Of a stretch of DNA of 64,000 bases, positions 16,777-26,600 are shown piece after piece. How positions within the stretch are numbered: the first letter of the stretch is position 1; each line of letters starts with the position of its first letter. A program made the position numbers and the translations under genes. The stretch covers positions 62,001-126,000 of the forward strand of contig JAEUTO010000004.1 in NCBI GenBank assembly GCA_016787785.1, in the 5' to 3' direction. This DNA is from Bacteroidia bacterium (lineage in GTDB: Bacteria; Bacteroidota; Bacteroidia; B-17B0; Aurantibacillaceae). The notes beneath the pieces were generated by a model that searched no databases, was not told the DNA's origin, and worked only from the letters and a program-made list of their open reading frames with translations.

Positions 16777-18045
16777 ATGCGTTTACTAATAGTCTTTCTT
16801 TTTTTATCTGAAATTATTTTTTCTCAAAATCTTATTCTTAAGAACGTTTCGGTCATTCCTGTTAATCACGATGTTGTTATTCCAAACTGTAACGTTTACA
16901 TCAGAGCAGGCAAGATAGAAAAGATAGAAGCCTTTGCTACCAAGCAGGCAATGAAAGGTTATACTATAATCGATTGCGCCGGTAAATTTTTAGTACCTGG
17001 TTTGGCAGATATGCATGCGCATTTTCCTGATAAGGATAGCCCAATAAAAATGCAGGATTATTTAAGATTGAATGTTGCTGCAGGTGTTACAACTTTAAGA
17101 AGCATGCGTGGCGAGGCTGAACACTTGATCTTAAGAGATAGTGTAAGTTCGGGAAAAAGAGTAGGACCAGAAATTTATGTGTCTTATGTTTTTCCAACAA
17201 AGGATTCGTTATTAACAAAAGACAGCATAGAAAAGATCGTCCTTCATGCAAAAAATAAAAAATACGACTTCATAAAATACCTAGGCGGAATTAACGAAAC
17301 TAATTTTAATTATTTAATAGAAAGCTGCAAGAAAAATGAAATGACAATTGCCGGACATGCCTATAACAAAAGCCTTTTTAAGTCGATGGAAGCCGGATTT
17401 ACTTCTGTAGAACATTTTCAACCCCTTATTGCTGCGTACCAAAAAGATTCGTTGAATTTTAAAAAGACGTTAGAGACAATGAAAACAAAGGGAACAGCTT
17501 TTTGCCCGACCTTATCTTTTTATCATGTTTTTGCGTTTGGTTTTACCGAAAAAGAACTAGCAGAACGTAATGGTATGGAATACGTTTCTTTTGCTGGAAA
17601 AAATGCCTGGCTTAAGGAATACAGAGAAGCAGTGTCATCTACAAAAGAACAATTGAAAACGGATTTTGAAAGTAAATATGTAAATGTGTATAAACAACAG
17701 TTCATAAAATTTAACAAGCTTTTTAAACAGGCAGTAGATGCGGGCGTGCTTGTTTTGTTAAGTCCCGATGATGGCATTTATAATGTGCCGGGTTTTGGTA
17801 TGTATGAGGAAATGAAATTGTATAAAAATGCGGGTTTAAGTAATTATCAAATTTTAAAATCTGCCACTTATAATGCAGCTGTTTATTTTAAACAACAAAA
17901 ACAATGGGGTAGTGTTGAGGTGGGCAAAAAAGCTAACCTCTTATTGTTAAATGCAAATCCTTTAGAGAATATTGAGAACATTAAACAAGTAGAAGGCACA
18001 CTTGTAAATGGAAAATATTATTCTCAAAAAGAACTGTTGAAATGA
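16777..18045 (+). CDS. Secreted/periplasmic amidohydrolase family protein
   Basis: A 422-residue metal-dependent hydrolase with a signal peptide (MRLLIVFLFLSEIIFSQ). The metal site is visible: His80 and His82 in ADMHAHF, a later His in IAGHAYN, another in VEHFQP, and the Asp in LSPDDG. The TIM barrel is flanked by the usual small beta-sandwich that closes with VGKKANLLLLNANPLENI. It resembles the imidazolonepropionase/prolidase-like group that often acts on peptides or N-acyl amino acids; the substrate is unknown. It ends one base before the convergent 215-residue gene. A second, more distant relative lies at 33377-34795. Confidence 0.85.
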   Translation: MRLLIVFLFLSEIIFSQNLILKNVSVIPVNHDVVIPNCNVYIRAGKIEKIEAFATKQAMKGYTIIDCAGKFLVPGLADMHAHFPDKDSPIKMQDYLRLNVAAGVTTLRSMRGEAEHLILRDSVSSGKRVGPEIYVSYVFPTKDSLLTKDSIEKIVLHAKNKKYDFIKYLGGINETNFNYLIESCKKNEMTIAGHAYNKSLFKSMEAGFTSVEHFQPLIAAYQKDSLNFKKTLETMKTKGTAFCPTLSFYHVFAFGFTEKELAERNGMEYVSFAGKNAWLKEYREAVSSTKEQLKTDFESKYVNVYKQQFIKFNKLFKQAVDAGVLVLLSPDDGIYNVPGFGMYEEMKLYKNAGLSNYQILKSATYNAAVYFKQQKQWGSVEVGKKANLLLLNANPLENIENIKQVEGTLVNGKYYSQKELLK

Positions 18046-18046
18046 G

Positions 18047-18694
18047 TTATCTCATTTCGTTGTAGATCCTCACCAATTCACTCTTAGCCTTTATTTCTTT
18101 TTTCCTGAAGTTCAAATAAAGTAAAATACTTCCCGTAAATCCCGCGGCGGCAGATGACAATATAACGAGATCATCACTCGTGCTTGACTTTCGGTAATTA
18201 CTTAAGCCAACTAAACCTGTGTAAGCAGCTATTACACCAGTTGCTCCAAAGATCAACGAAATATTTTTTTGTTTTCGCGCTTCTTTGCGTTTTATATCAA
18301 GTTCAATTTTAGTTGTTTCAAAAGGATAGGTCTTTATAAGCACCTTTAAATTGGGGTTATTTAAAACTACAGATTTATACAATAGATTATTCCTGTCTAA
18401 AAAAAGTTTGTTATTAATGCTTTCAAATTCGTAATAATGCGTGGAGGAGGGCAGAGGATATGTTTTTACACTATCTACAGTTCCATCCTGGTAACGAATA
18501 TATTTAATGATCGATTTATTTTCAACTACCACTAATCCATTAGGATTATTAAATTTTAAGTATTCAATTTCGTAAGGTGTTATCTTTTTTACCAACGCGG
18601 CTGTTTTACTATTGTCTGTAAAACAAATAGTGTCTTGCGAAAATAATCTCACGCAGAAAATTAATGCAAAAAGAAGAATTAGTTTACTTTTCAT
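18047..18694 (-). CDS. Hypothetical secreted/membrane protein
   Basis: A 215-residue protein with a signal peptide ending RLFSQ, a beta-rich N-terminal half (KKITPYEIEYLKFNNPNG, a pattern seen in small Bacteroidota domains that start from a gene-product label of unknown role), and two hydrophobic helices near the C-terminus (ISLIFGATGVIAAYTGLVGL and ILSSAAAGFTGSILLYLNF). I do not recognise a family. Its ATG overlaps the aminotransferase stop codon (TAATG), so it is translationally coupled to that gene, although no functional link is apparent. Confidence 0.7.
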   Translation of the reverse strand: MKSKLILLFALIFCVRLFSQDTICFTDNSKTAALVKKITPYEIEYLKFNNPNGLVVVENKSIIKYIRYQDGTVDSVKTYPLPSSTHYYEFESINNKLFLDRNNLLYKSVVLNNPNLKVLIKTYPFETTKIELDIKRKEARKQKNISLIFGATGVIAAYTGLVGLSNYRKSSTSDDLVILSSAAAGFTGSILLYLNFRKKEIKAKSELVRIYNEMR

Positions 18695-19836
18695 TACAGT
18701 TTATTAATGATCTCAGCCGCTTGTTCTAGAGTTTCATCTTTTTTTGCAAAACAAAAACGTAAAACTTTATTATCGTATTTATTCGTGTAAAAAACAGACA
18801 AAGGAATTGTTGCTAATTTCTTTTCTTTAGTCAATCGGATAGCAAAATCTGTATCTGCCTCGGAGCTTATGGCTTTGTAGCTCATTAATTGAAAATAAGT
18901 ACCGCTTGTTTTTAAAGGTGTTAATCTTGAAGCGTTTGTTAATTTTAAGAACAGGTCGCGCTTGGTTTGGTAAAAGTGTTTTAATTCTAAATAATTTTTT
19001 TCTTCAGCGAGATATTCTGCTAAGGCTAATTGAAAAGGATGGTTAACTGCAAAAACCAAAAACTGGTGCACTTTTCTGAACTCTACCATTAATTCTTTTG
19101 GCGCGGCTACATAACCAATTTTCCAGCCGGTGGTGTGAACGGTTTTTCCGAACGAAGAAACTATAACAGATTGGTTGACCAATGTTTTATTTCTTGCAAC
19201 ACTTTGATGTAATTGTCCGTCGAACACCATGTGCTCATAAACTTCATCACTTAACACAATAATATTTTTGCCTGTAATGATCTTTTCCAATTGTAAAAGA
19301 TCATTTGCTTTTATTACTGCACCACTTGGATTGTGTGGCGAATTGATCATGATCATTTTTGTTTTAGAACTTATTTTTGATCTAACGTCTTCCCAGTTAA
19401 TGGAAAAATCAAGAGGATCTAATTGCGAACAAACAGCTTTGGCACCATGTAACTCTATTGCCGGTATGTAACAATCGTAAGCAGGTTCAAAAACGATCAC
19501 TTCGTCACCGGCATGTATAAATGCGGCAATAGCTGTATAAATAGCCTGCGTTGCTCCTGCAGTTATTGTGATCTCGGTATCGGGGTTATAATTTTGCGCG
19601 TAACAGGTACTAATGATTTTTGCAACGCATTCGCGTAACTGAATAACACCGGGCATGGGGGCATATTGGTTAAAGTCGGCAGTCATTTGTTTCTGGGCAA
19701 GCTCTAAAAGCTTTGGATCGCAACCAAAATCGGGAAAGCCCTGCGAAAGATTAATGGCATTATGTTCTTTGGCAAGGCCGCCCATTACAGTAAAAATGGT
19801 GGTGCCTACGTGAGGTAATTTGGAAGAAATCTGCAT
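18694..19836 (-). CDS. PLP-dependent aminotransferase (methionine aminotransferase type)
   Basis: A 380-residue fold-type I aminotransferase resembling YbdL/KAT-type methionine or kynurenine aminotransferases. Seen are the NLSQGFPDFGCDP start, SPHNPSGAV with the substrate/cofactor Asn, the DEVYEHMVF loop, and the PLP lysine in SSFGKTVHTTGWKIGYV (about residue 232). Such enzymes transfer the amino group of methionine or aromatic amino acids and serve in methionine salvage. The upstream region before the tRNA contains a TAnnTTTG-like box on the plus strand only. Precise amino acid preference is inferred from family resemblance. Confidence 0.9.
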   Translation of the reverse strand: MQISSKLPHVGTTIFTVMGGLAKEHNAINLSQGFPDFGCDPKLLELAQKQMTADFNQYAPMPGVIQLRECVAKIISTCYAQNYNPDTEITITAGATQAIYTAIAAFIHAGDEVIVFEPAYDCYIPAIELHGAKAVCSQLDPLDFSINWEDVRSKISSKTKMIMINSPHNPSGAVIKANDLLQLEKIITGKNIIVLSDEVYEHMVFDGQLHQSVARNKTLVNQSVIVSSFGKTVHTTGWKIGYVAAPKELMVEFRKVHQFLVFAVNHPFQLALAEYLAEEKNYLELKHFYQTKRDLFLKLTNASRLTPLKTSGTYFQLMSYKAISSEADTDFAIRLTKEKKLATIPLSVFYTNKYDNKVLRFCFAKKDETLEQAAEIINKL

Positions 19837-19975
19837 AATTTTGATAATAATTCTACCAAATTGCTAAAAAAATCTTATTTTTGCTACCCCTTTGGGAAGT
19901 AAGATCAAAAATTCTAGATTTAAGGCGTAGAATCACTTAAATATTAGCTCAAAGATCTAACTTCTTAAATTCAAA

Positions 19976-20046
19976 GGTCCTGTGGCCGAGTGGCTAGGCT
20001 CAGCTCTGCAAAAGCTGCTACAGCGGTTCGAATCCGCTCGGGACCT
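19976..20046 (+). tRNA. tRNA-Cys (GCA)
   Basis: A complete cloverleaf can be folded: the acceptor stem GGTCCTG pairs with CGGGACC (one G-U), the anticodon stem CAGCT/AGCTG holds the loop CTGCAAA with anticodon GCA, and the T arm GCGG-TTCGAAT-CCGC is standard. The discriminator base is T, the identity base of tRNA-Cys. CCA is not encoded. A strong terminator follows at once. Confidence 0.95.
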
Positions 20047-20050
20047 CATT

Positions 20051-20086
20051 AAAACCCCTAAAACCGTTGGTATTAGGGGTTTTTTG
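20051..20086 (+). terminator. Rho-independent terminator after tRNA-Cys
   Basis: Arms AAAACCCCTAA and TTAGGGGTTTT form an 11-bp stem followed by a T-rich tract, five bases after the tRNA gene. Confidence 0.85.
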
Positions 20087-20384
20087 TTTTTGAGGGTACG
20101 GCCAAGGGTACAGTATCTTCTTATTGATGTAATCGAATGAAATAGTAGATTGCGAATAAATCAAGAATGATTTCACGTAAGCATAGTAGCTATTTTTATC
20201 AAATCCTGCTTTACAGAGTTCGAGAACATGCTAACTGGGCAATTTTTTGAGTACCTAAAGGAAAGGCAATTGATGCATATGCTGGAATCAACTTCCAGGT
20301 GATCACAAATAAGATCGCAACCTAACTTTAATCTTATGTTTCTAATTTGTTGTTCGGTCATTGCAACGTTGGCAAACACTAAAC
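20087..20384. other. Intergenic region between tRNA-Cys and the T9SS cargo cluster
   Basis: About 300 bp with no clearly supported gene. A 68-codon minus-strand frame (20173-20379) starts 5 bp after the next gene's stop codon but has no recognisable family and odd composition. The change from core genes to accessory genes occurs here, next to a tRNA gene, yet I see no integrase and no repeat of the tRNA 3' end within the window, so an attachment site is not supported. Confidence 0.4.
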
Positions 20385-22361
20385 TTATTCCTTAACAACT
20401 TTTTTAACAACTATGCCATGTTCAGTTTCTGATCTAATAAAATAGACTCCATTTGGCAACCCACTTAAATCAATAATAACATATTTTTCGTCTAAACTGT
20501 TTTTGCTAATTAGTAACTCACCTACTACATTTAAAATCTCTAATTTATCAATTGGAACGAGAACATTAATAGTAATATTATTAGTAGTTGGATTGGGATA
20601 TAAATTAAAACTATTTTCTAAATTATTTTCTTCAATTCCTGTGCAAGCACTTACATTTAGCGTTTTTGTAACCATCGACATGCCAGCAATATTTGTGGTA
20701 GAAAGTTGTATGGTATAAATACCAATGGCATTATAGCAGATATTAGACGGATTCTGAACATTTGAAGTGGTTGTATTGGATGCGCCAACAAAGGTCCATG
20801 CCCAGCTTATTACTGAATTAGTAGAATTATCCGTAAAATTAACACAACCGTTTTGACAAATTGTAGTTTGCGAAATAGAAAAATCAGCATTTGGCGAATT
20901 AACAATATTATAGCGCGAAATATAGGCAGCTGAATTGGCACCTACCGGACTCAGATTAAATATTCCTGCTGTTACATCAAAATCTGCATTACCACTGTAA
21001 ACCCCATAATTAAATAGCGAATTGCCATCCATGGCAATATTACTTCCTCCATCAGAACTGGTTGAACCAACTCTATAAACAAAATTAAAATTGCCTAAAC
21101 TATCAAGCATGTTTATGTATATATCGTTACTCCCTAAAGTAGAGAGTGTTTGAGTACCAATACCTGGGTCAAAATCAGTATTTGTACTGCTAAACCATCC
21201 CGTAATTAGTAGTTTGCCTGAAGAGTTGATTAGCATTTCCCCACAATTAACAGGCTTTGCGAGCCCCCCAAAATTATTTGCCCAAATAAAGTTACCGCTT
21301 AAATCATAGCAAGTAGTAAATACATTGTAAACATTAGTCGTGGTTGAACCACTGTTTAAAGTAAAAGTTGTTGGACTTCCATCAAAATCAACTATGCCGT
21401 TAAAATTACCACAAGTGTATATTTTTTGATTTTTTTTACGTATACTTATTGGATTGCATAGTCCATTGCTATTAGCTAATTGTTTTACCCATACATAATT
21501 TCCGCTGATATCAAATCGTGCTAAAAAACCAGATGAAGGACTTGAAGTTAACGTTGTGGTTGAAACACTTGGGTCAAAATCTCTAATTCCATTAAAATTG
21601 CCGGTGCAAAATATATCAGTGGACGTTAAAATTATATCAGAAAAAATTGTCCCACCGGAACCAACACCATCAAAGTGTTTAACATAAACTAAATTTCCAG
21701 AAGTGCTATACTTTGCAATGTAGGCAGAGCTTGTATTACCACCTAAGGAACCATCTAATGTATATGTTGTTGGGCTAGGGTCAAAGTCAATCACATTACT
21801 GAAAGGTCCGGTTATGTAAAAATCATTAGCCGCGTCTACTTCTACGTCTAAAATATTAGTTGTACCTCCACCAGCAAGTGATTTAGCATAAACAAAATTC
21901 CCACCATTATCCAGCTTAAGTATAAAACCAGCAGAGGTTCCACTTAAAGTTGAAGTGCTAGGTGATGGATCAAAATCCAATGTACCGCTATATCTACCAA
22001 CTAAAATAACATTACCTGTTGCATCAAAATTAATTTTGTTTGGTAAATTTGTGCTTTGATTATTACCAATACATTTAGCCCAAATTAAATTACTATTTAA
22101 GTCGTACTTAGCTATATAAATACTTGGTATAGAATTTACAACCGTTGACAATGTCACCACGGATGGAGAAAAATCAAAATCTGTATTCCCATAAAATAAC
22201 CCGGTAATGTAAATAAAGTTGTTTACCGAATCTACTTTCATGTCGTAAGGGTTTACAAGTTGCGCACCACTTAGAGATTTCGCGTAGTTAAACCCTAATA
22301 CTTGAGCCCTCACACTAATAAAATTTATAATAACAAGAGTTGTAAAGAATAACTTTTTCAT
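20385..22361 (-). CDS. T9SS-exported DFDPS-repeat protein with PKD domain
   Basis: A signal peptide precedes about seven repeats built around ...DFDPSPxxxTLxxxGxxxxYIAKYxxxGNxxWAK, which probably form a beta-propeller. Then follow a PKD-like domain (NADFSISQTTICQNGCVNFTDNS region, about 500-580) and a C-terminal type A sorting domain (NLYPNPTTNNITI to VVKKVVKE) recognised by the type IX system. It should be exported across the outer membrane and attached to the surface or released. The frame is open to ATG at 22373, but ATG at 22361 (MKKLFFTTLV) gives a cleaner signal peptide. Its promoter carries the shared TTATTTAACGG-N24-TAATTTTG element. A paralogue is at 40758-42413. Confidence 0.85.
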   Translation of the reverse strand: MKKLFFTTLVIINFISVRAQVLGFNYAKSLSGAQLVNPYDMKVDSVNNFIYITGLFYGNTDFDFSPSVVTLSTVVNSIPSIYIAKYDLNSNLIWAKCIGNNQSTNLPNKINFDATGNVILVGRYSGTLDFDPSPSTSTLSGTSAGFILKLDNGGNFVYAKSLAGGGTTNILDVEVDAANDFYITGPFSNVIDFDPSPTTYTLDGSLGGNTSSAYIAKYSTSGNLVYVKHFDGVGSGGTIFSDIILTSTDIFCTGNFNGIRDFDPSVSTTTLTSSPSSGFLARFDISGNYVWVKQLANSNGLCNPISIRKKNQKIYTCGNFNGIVDFDGSPTTFTLNSGSTTTNVYNVFTTCYDLSGNFIWANNFGGLAKPVNCGEMLINSSGKLLITGWFSSTNTDFDPGIGTQTLSTLGSNDIYINMLDSLGNFNFVYRVGSTSSDGGSNIAMDGNSLFNYGVYSGNADFDVTAGIFNLSPVGANSAAYISRYNIVNSPNADFSISQTTICQNGCVNFTDNSTNSVISWAWTFVGASNTTTSNVQNPSNICYNAIGIYTIQLSTTNIAGMSMVTKTLNVSACTGIEENNLENSFNLYPNPTTNNITINVLVPIDKLEILNVVGELLISKNSLDEKYVIIDLSGLPNGVYFIRSETEHGIVVKKVVKE

Positions 22362-22392
22362 TTGAATTTTCATATGAATTTGAATTTTACAG

Positions 22393-22447
22393 CAAAATTA
22401 ATTGTTTAACTACTCTAACTTAAGCCGTTAAATAACTTTAGTGTTAC
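22393..22447 (-). promoter_or_regulatory. Shared accessory promoter, copy for the DFDPS/PKD gene
   Basis: Reading the minus strand: GTAACA (22447-22442), 6 nt, TTATTTAACGG (22435-22425), exactly 24 nt, TAATTTTG (22400-22393). The start codon is about 20-32 bp further on. One of about ten matching promoters in the window. Confidence 0.75.
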
Positions 22448-22484
22448 TCTAAACGATAAATTTCATTAACACTATAAATAGCTT

Positions 22485-22514
22485 AAAAAAAACCTCTGCA
22501 CATAACAAAGGTTT
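22485..22514 (-). terminator. Hairpin terminator, minus strand
   Basis: Arms AACCTCTG and CAAAGGTT (one G-U on the minus-strand RNA) around a short loop, followed on the minus strand by eight T. It lies about 130 bp after the XRE gene and before the next minus-strand promoter. Confidence 0.5.
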
Positions 22515-22647
22515 TTCAGAATAGAAATTTAAGATTTACTACTTAAGTTTAAATAAATAAAGTCAAATTTTAAAATACAAATACTTTCCAGCTTTTTAAT
22601 TAATTTGTTTTGATACAGCCAAAGTAAACCTGCGATATAGTATTTAA

Positions 22648-23034
22648 TTATTTTTTAAAAACTTTTTGTTCCATTTGTAATTCTATTATTTTCCAAAGCC
22701 GTTCTGTCTCTTTTTCAAGCATTGCATTTTTTATTTTTAACTCCATAAATTTTAGGTTACTTGGAGCATAATTATTCTGTTCAAACCTTATTTTACCTTT
22801 GGGCAACATATCTCCTTCGCCAAGCAATAACCATTCTTTGGTTGTGCCGTATGCAGCAATTATATTTTCAATACTTCGGCGTTTCATGGTGGTAGATTTC
22901 CCTCTCTCTAAATTATAAATCGCCACACCCGATACGCCGCATTTAAAACCAAATTCCACGCATGATAAACCGTAGCATAATCTTAACTCATTTAAGCGCT
23001 TACCTATATTATTTTTTGTATAGTGTTTTGTCAT
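22648..23034 (-). CDS. XRE-family helix-turn-helix regulator
   Basis: A 128-residue protein. Residues about 8-65 form a Cro/C1-type HTH (IGKRLNELRLCYGLSCVEF, then VSGVAIYNLERGKSTT as recognition region), followed by a short tail with a coiled-coil-like segment (LKFMELKIKNAMLEKETERLWKII) likely used for dimerisation. It binds DNA; the target is unknown. It follows the 177-residue membrane protein gene by 19 bp on the same strand, so the two are likely cotranscribed, and the membrane protein could be a partner. It is the only simple one-component regulator in the accessory region. Confidence 0.8.
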   Translation of the reverse strand: MTKHYTKNNIGKRLNELRLCYGLSCVEFGFKCGVSGVAIYNLERGKSTTMKRRSIENIIAAYGTTKEWLLLGEGDMLPKGKIRFEQNNYAPSNLKFMELKIKNAMLEKETERLWKIIELQMEQKVFKK

Positions 23035-23053
23035 TTGGTATTATATAGTTTAC

Positions 23054-23587
23054 TCATCCAATATATATAGCTGGCAATTTTCGATTCACATAAATTAAAA
23101 TTAAGCCAAAAAATAAAAGAGGCAATAGCGCTAAAATGTATTTTAATACCCTTGTATTAAAATTCCAAACAATGACTAGGCAACTTAATACTGATAAAAA
23201 ATAGTTTGAGAAATAAACCAGGTGTGGATTAATAATATAAATTTTATTTGGCATTCCTAACCACACCGATTCACTTACTAATCTATAGGGTTCTTTTAAA
23301 GCCAATGCAATAAATACCAATAAAACTAAATAGCTAACACAAATCACATAGTTATCTGTTTTAAATTTCTTTTGTTTAATAAAAACAAGTAGTAAGTATA
23401 ATAAGGGCATTAAAAAAATAAGAGATAATGAAATAGTTTTCTCCATTTTTGCTCCAATAGGAGCCTCCAAAATCCCAAAGCCAATATATATAGAAAAAGC
23501 ATATTGCAATGCTGCGTGTAGCACAATTACTAAAGTTAATAACATCCTATTTCCACCTGAAATAACTGGTCTATTAATTTTTTTCAT
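23054..23587 (-). CDS. Hypothetical membrane protein
   Basis: A 177-residue protein with about five membrane helices and a basic start (MKKINRPVISGGNRMLL). No family recognised. It lies 19 bp upstream of the XRE regulator and 82 bp downstream of a large T9SS cargo gene whose terminator separates them. Codon use resembles its neighbours. It may be a sensor or immunity-like partner of the XRE protein, but nothing in the sequence proves this. Confidence 0.65.
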   Translation of the reverse strand: MKKINRPVISGGNRMLLTLVIVLHAALQYAFSIYIGFGILEAPIGAKMEKTISLSLIFLMPLLYLLLVFIKQKKFKTDNYVICVSYLVLLVFIALALKEPYRLVSESVWLGMPNKIYIINPHLVYFSNYFLSVLSCLVIVWNFNTRVLKYILALLPLLFFGLILIYVNRKLPAIYIG

Positions 23588-23620
23588 ATTTTAAAAAGTT
23601 AATTATTATTTGTTAAAAAC

Positions 23621-23651
23621 AAAAACCTTTGCCATTAGGCAAAGGTTTTAA
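23621..23651 (-). terminator. Terminator of the SBBP/Ig-like T9SS gene
   Basis: Arms AAAACCTTTGCC and GGCAAAGGTTTT with a 4-nt loop and T-runs on both sides, so it can act in both directions. It lies just downstream of the 23670-27182 gene. The hairpin plus about 25 bp before it is nearly identical to the one at 27849-27875. Confidence 0.8.
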
Positions 23652-23669
23652 TTGAATATATTTAAAATT

Positions 23670-26600
23670 TTACTCCTTAATTATTTTTTTAGTTATACTA
23701 CCTTGCTCGGTTTGCAATTGAACAAAGTAAATGCCGGTTGGTAGTTGGTTTAAATCAATTACTGAGTTTGTAGCATTAACAGAATTTTCAGTAAAAACTA
23801 TTTGTCCAATAGAATTTATAAGTTCAATTTTTGTAACGTTTTGTACACCACTAATAGTTATGTTGTTACTTGTAGGATTTGGATAAATAGAAATTGTTTC
23901 ATTACCATAAATGCTATTTTTTTCAATGCCGGTACAAGTGCTAACATTTTGCGTAATAATACTTGTATTAAAGCACCCTGTTCCAGCTAAGGTACCAGTA
24001 ACAGTATAATTTGTAGTAACGCTTGGGCTAACACTTATACTTTGTGTAGTGGCTCCTGTACTCCAACTATAAGTTGTAGCTCCATTAGCAGTTAAGTTGG
24101 CATTAGAGCCAACACAAATTAAACTTGTATTACTTATTGCGGTTACAGTTGGTGTTGGGTTAACAGTTACATTGCTGGTTGCAAATGTGTTTGATACACA
24201 ACCGACACTGCTTGTGCCAACTACTGTATAACTTGTATTTGAGCCTGGATTAACAACACTAGAACCACCTTGTATGGTATAAGTACTTGCACCGATCGGT
24301 GTAATTGTAAAACTATTACCGTTGCATATTGCACCGCTGTTTACAGTTATGTTTGGATTTGCGTTAACCGTTACATTGCTTGTGACAACATTAGAAACAC
24401 AACCAGCTAGGCTTGTTCCAAGCACTGTATAACTTGTTGTACTTGTTGGTGTTTTAACTGCCCCGCCGCCTTGTATGGTATAATTGCTTGCGCCACTTGG
24501 GGTTATTGTAAAACTATTACCGTTACAAATCCCACCACTGTTTACTGTAATTGTGGGCGTTGTATTTACCGTAACACTACTGGTAACAAATGTATTTGAG
24601 ACACAACCCGCACTGCTTGTGCCAACTACTGTATAATTTGTATTTGAAGTTGGACTAACCACATTACTACCTCCCTGTATAGTATAAGTAATAGCGCCAT
24701 TTGGCGTAATTGTAAAATTATTACCACTACAAATTGTACCACTGTTTACAGTTATTGTTGGGGTAGAATTAACCGTTGTAACCTGAGTTGTAGTAGTTTC
24801 AATACAACTTCCCCCATTGTTTACCGTTAGGGTATAAACACCTATATTAACTGTACTTGCACCTATAATAGTTGGATTTTGTATATTGGAAGTAAATGAA
24901 TTTGGGCCACTCCAGGTGTAACTTGGGGTGGCAGTGCCTGTTATAATAGTTGTAAAATTAATGGGAGAGCCGTTACACACTATTCCATTAACGGATACTG
25001 TTGGAGAAAATGATACACATTCATCAAATCTTACTAAAAACCCGTCTCTTGTACCACCACCATATAAAGGCTGGTGAGATCCTACCGTGGCTATAATTGT
25101 GCCTGAATTAGTTGTTGTTGCCCCACTTAAATAAAAACTACCCGTATTTCCAAAACAAAAACCACCAACATTGTCTACTCCAGATCCACCATAATATGTA
25201 GACCAAACTCTAACACCACTAATGTCTAATTTAACCAAATATGCATCAAATGTTCCTCCTCCGTAAGTTGACTGATAACCGTTTGAAGTGGCAATAGAAG
25301 TTCCATTAGCTGATGCTGTTGTTCCGGCAATAAAAATATCACCAGCAGCATCAACTTTAATAGACCGTGAATTTTCCGTATTAGTTCCGCCGTAATAACT
25401 ACCCCATTGCCTTACTCCGTTATTATTAAACTTTACAAAAAAACCATCCTCTGTCCCGCCGCCATAAATTGCTTGATGCGCTCCTGAAGTTGCAATTCCA
25501 GCTATTGATGAACTTGTCACACCTGCGAGATAAAGATTAGTCGTCGGATCTAAAGCACACGAAGACGCCGCATCCGTCCCTGTTCCACCGTAATAAGTTC
25601 CCCATTGACGAATACCAGATGGATTAAACTTTACCATAAAAGCATCATTGCTACCTCCTCCATAAACACTTTGATGAGCCCCTAATGTAGCAATACTAGT
25701 TCCTGTACTTGTACTTGTAGAACCTGTGATGTAAATGGATCCACTCATATCAACTATGCAATCAATAATGTCTTCACTTCCCGACCCTCCATAGAATGTA
25801 CCCCATTGCCTGACTCCCAAAGCGCTAAATTTAGCTAAGAACCCGTCATCACTTCCTCCTCCAAATGCAGGCTGATGCGAACCAGGGGTCGAAATAACTG
25901 AACTCAAAGTAGAATTAGATTTCCCTCCTAAAAAAACATCGCCACTTGCATTTGTTTGGCAGATATAACCGTAATCTTCACCACTCCCGCCATAGTATGT
26001 CCCCCATAATCTAACACCTGATGAATTAAATTTAACCAAATAAGCATCAGAAGTGCTTCCACCGTAACTCGATTGATGAGAACCAAGAGTTGAAATAGAA
26101 GTTACGCTTGAATAAGTTGACCCAGCTAGGTAAACATTATTGGAAGCATCTCCAGTACAAGATAGTGCGTAATCATCTGCTGAGCCTCCATAATAAGTCC
26201 CCCATAGTCTAATACCCAATTGGTTAAATTTAATCAAGAAAGCATCACTATTCCCAGCATATAAGAATTGATGAGCTCCTATTGTAGCTATATTTGAGTT
26301 AGAATTGCCATCACCAGGTAAATATAAATTTCCGAAAGAATCGGAAAACCCCGAACGCGTATTGTCATTTCCGATTCCCCCATAATATGTCCCCCAAACT
26401 CTTACGGCTGGGTCAATAATAAATGCTTGTTTTGTATCTAGCTTTTCAATATCAAAACTTATAATATTGTTTTTTATTAGCCATTTTGAGGGTAATACTT
26501 TTCCGTTTTGCACTACCGTAGGTGCCTTTTCTATAATTGTACCTAAAGGTGTTTTTAATAATAGTTCTCCTTTTTTATTTATATAAATACTTTCTGCGCC

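Noticed and set aside
20173-20379. 68-residue minus-strand open frame
   Set aside because: No recognisable family, no signal for translation, and composition unlike its neighbours; kept as intergenic.
20047-20384. Integration site of a mobile element at the tRNA-Cys gene
   Set aside because: The change to accessory genes starts here, but no integrase, no direct repeat of the tRNA 3' end and no element boundary are visible in the window.
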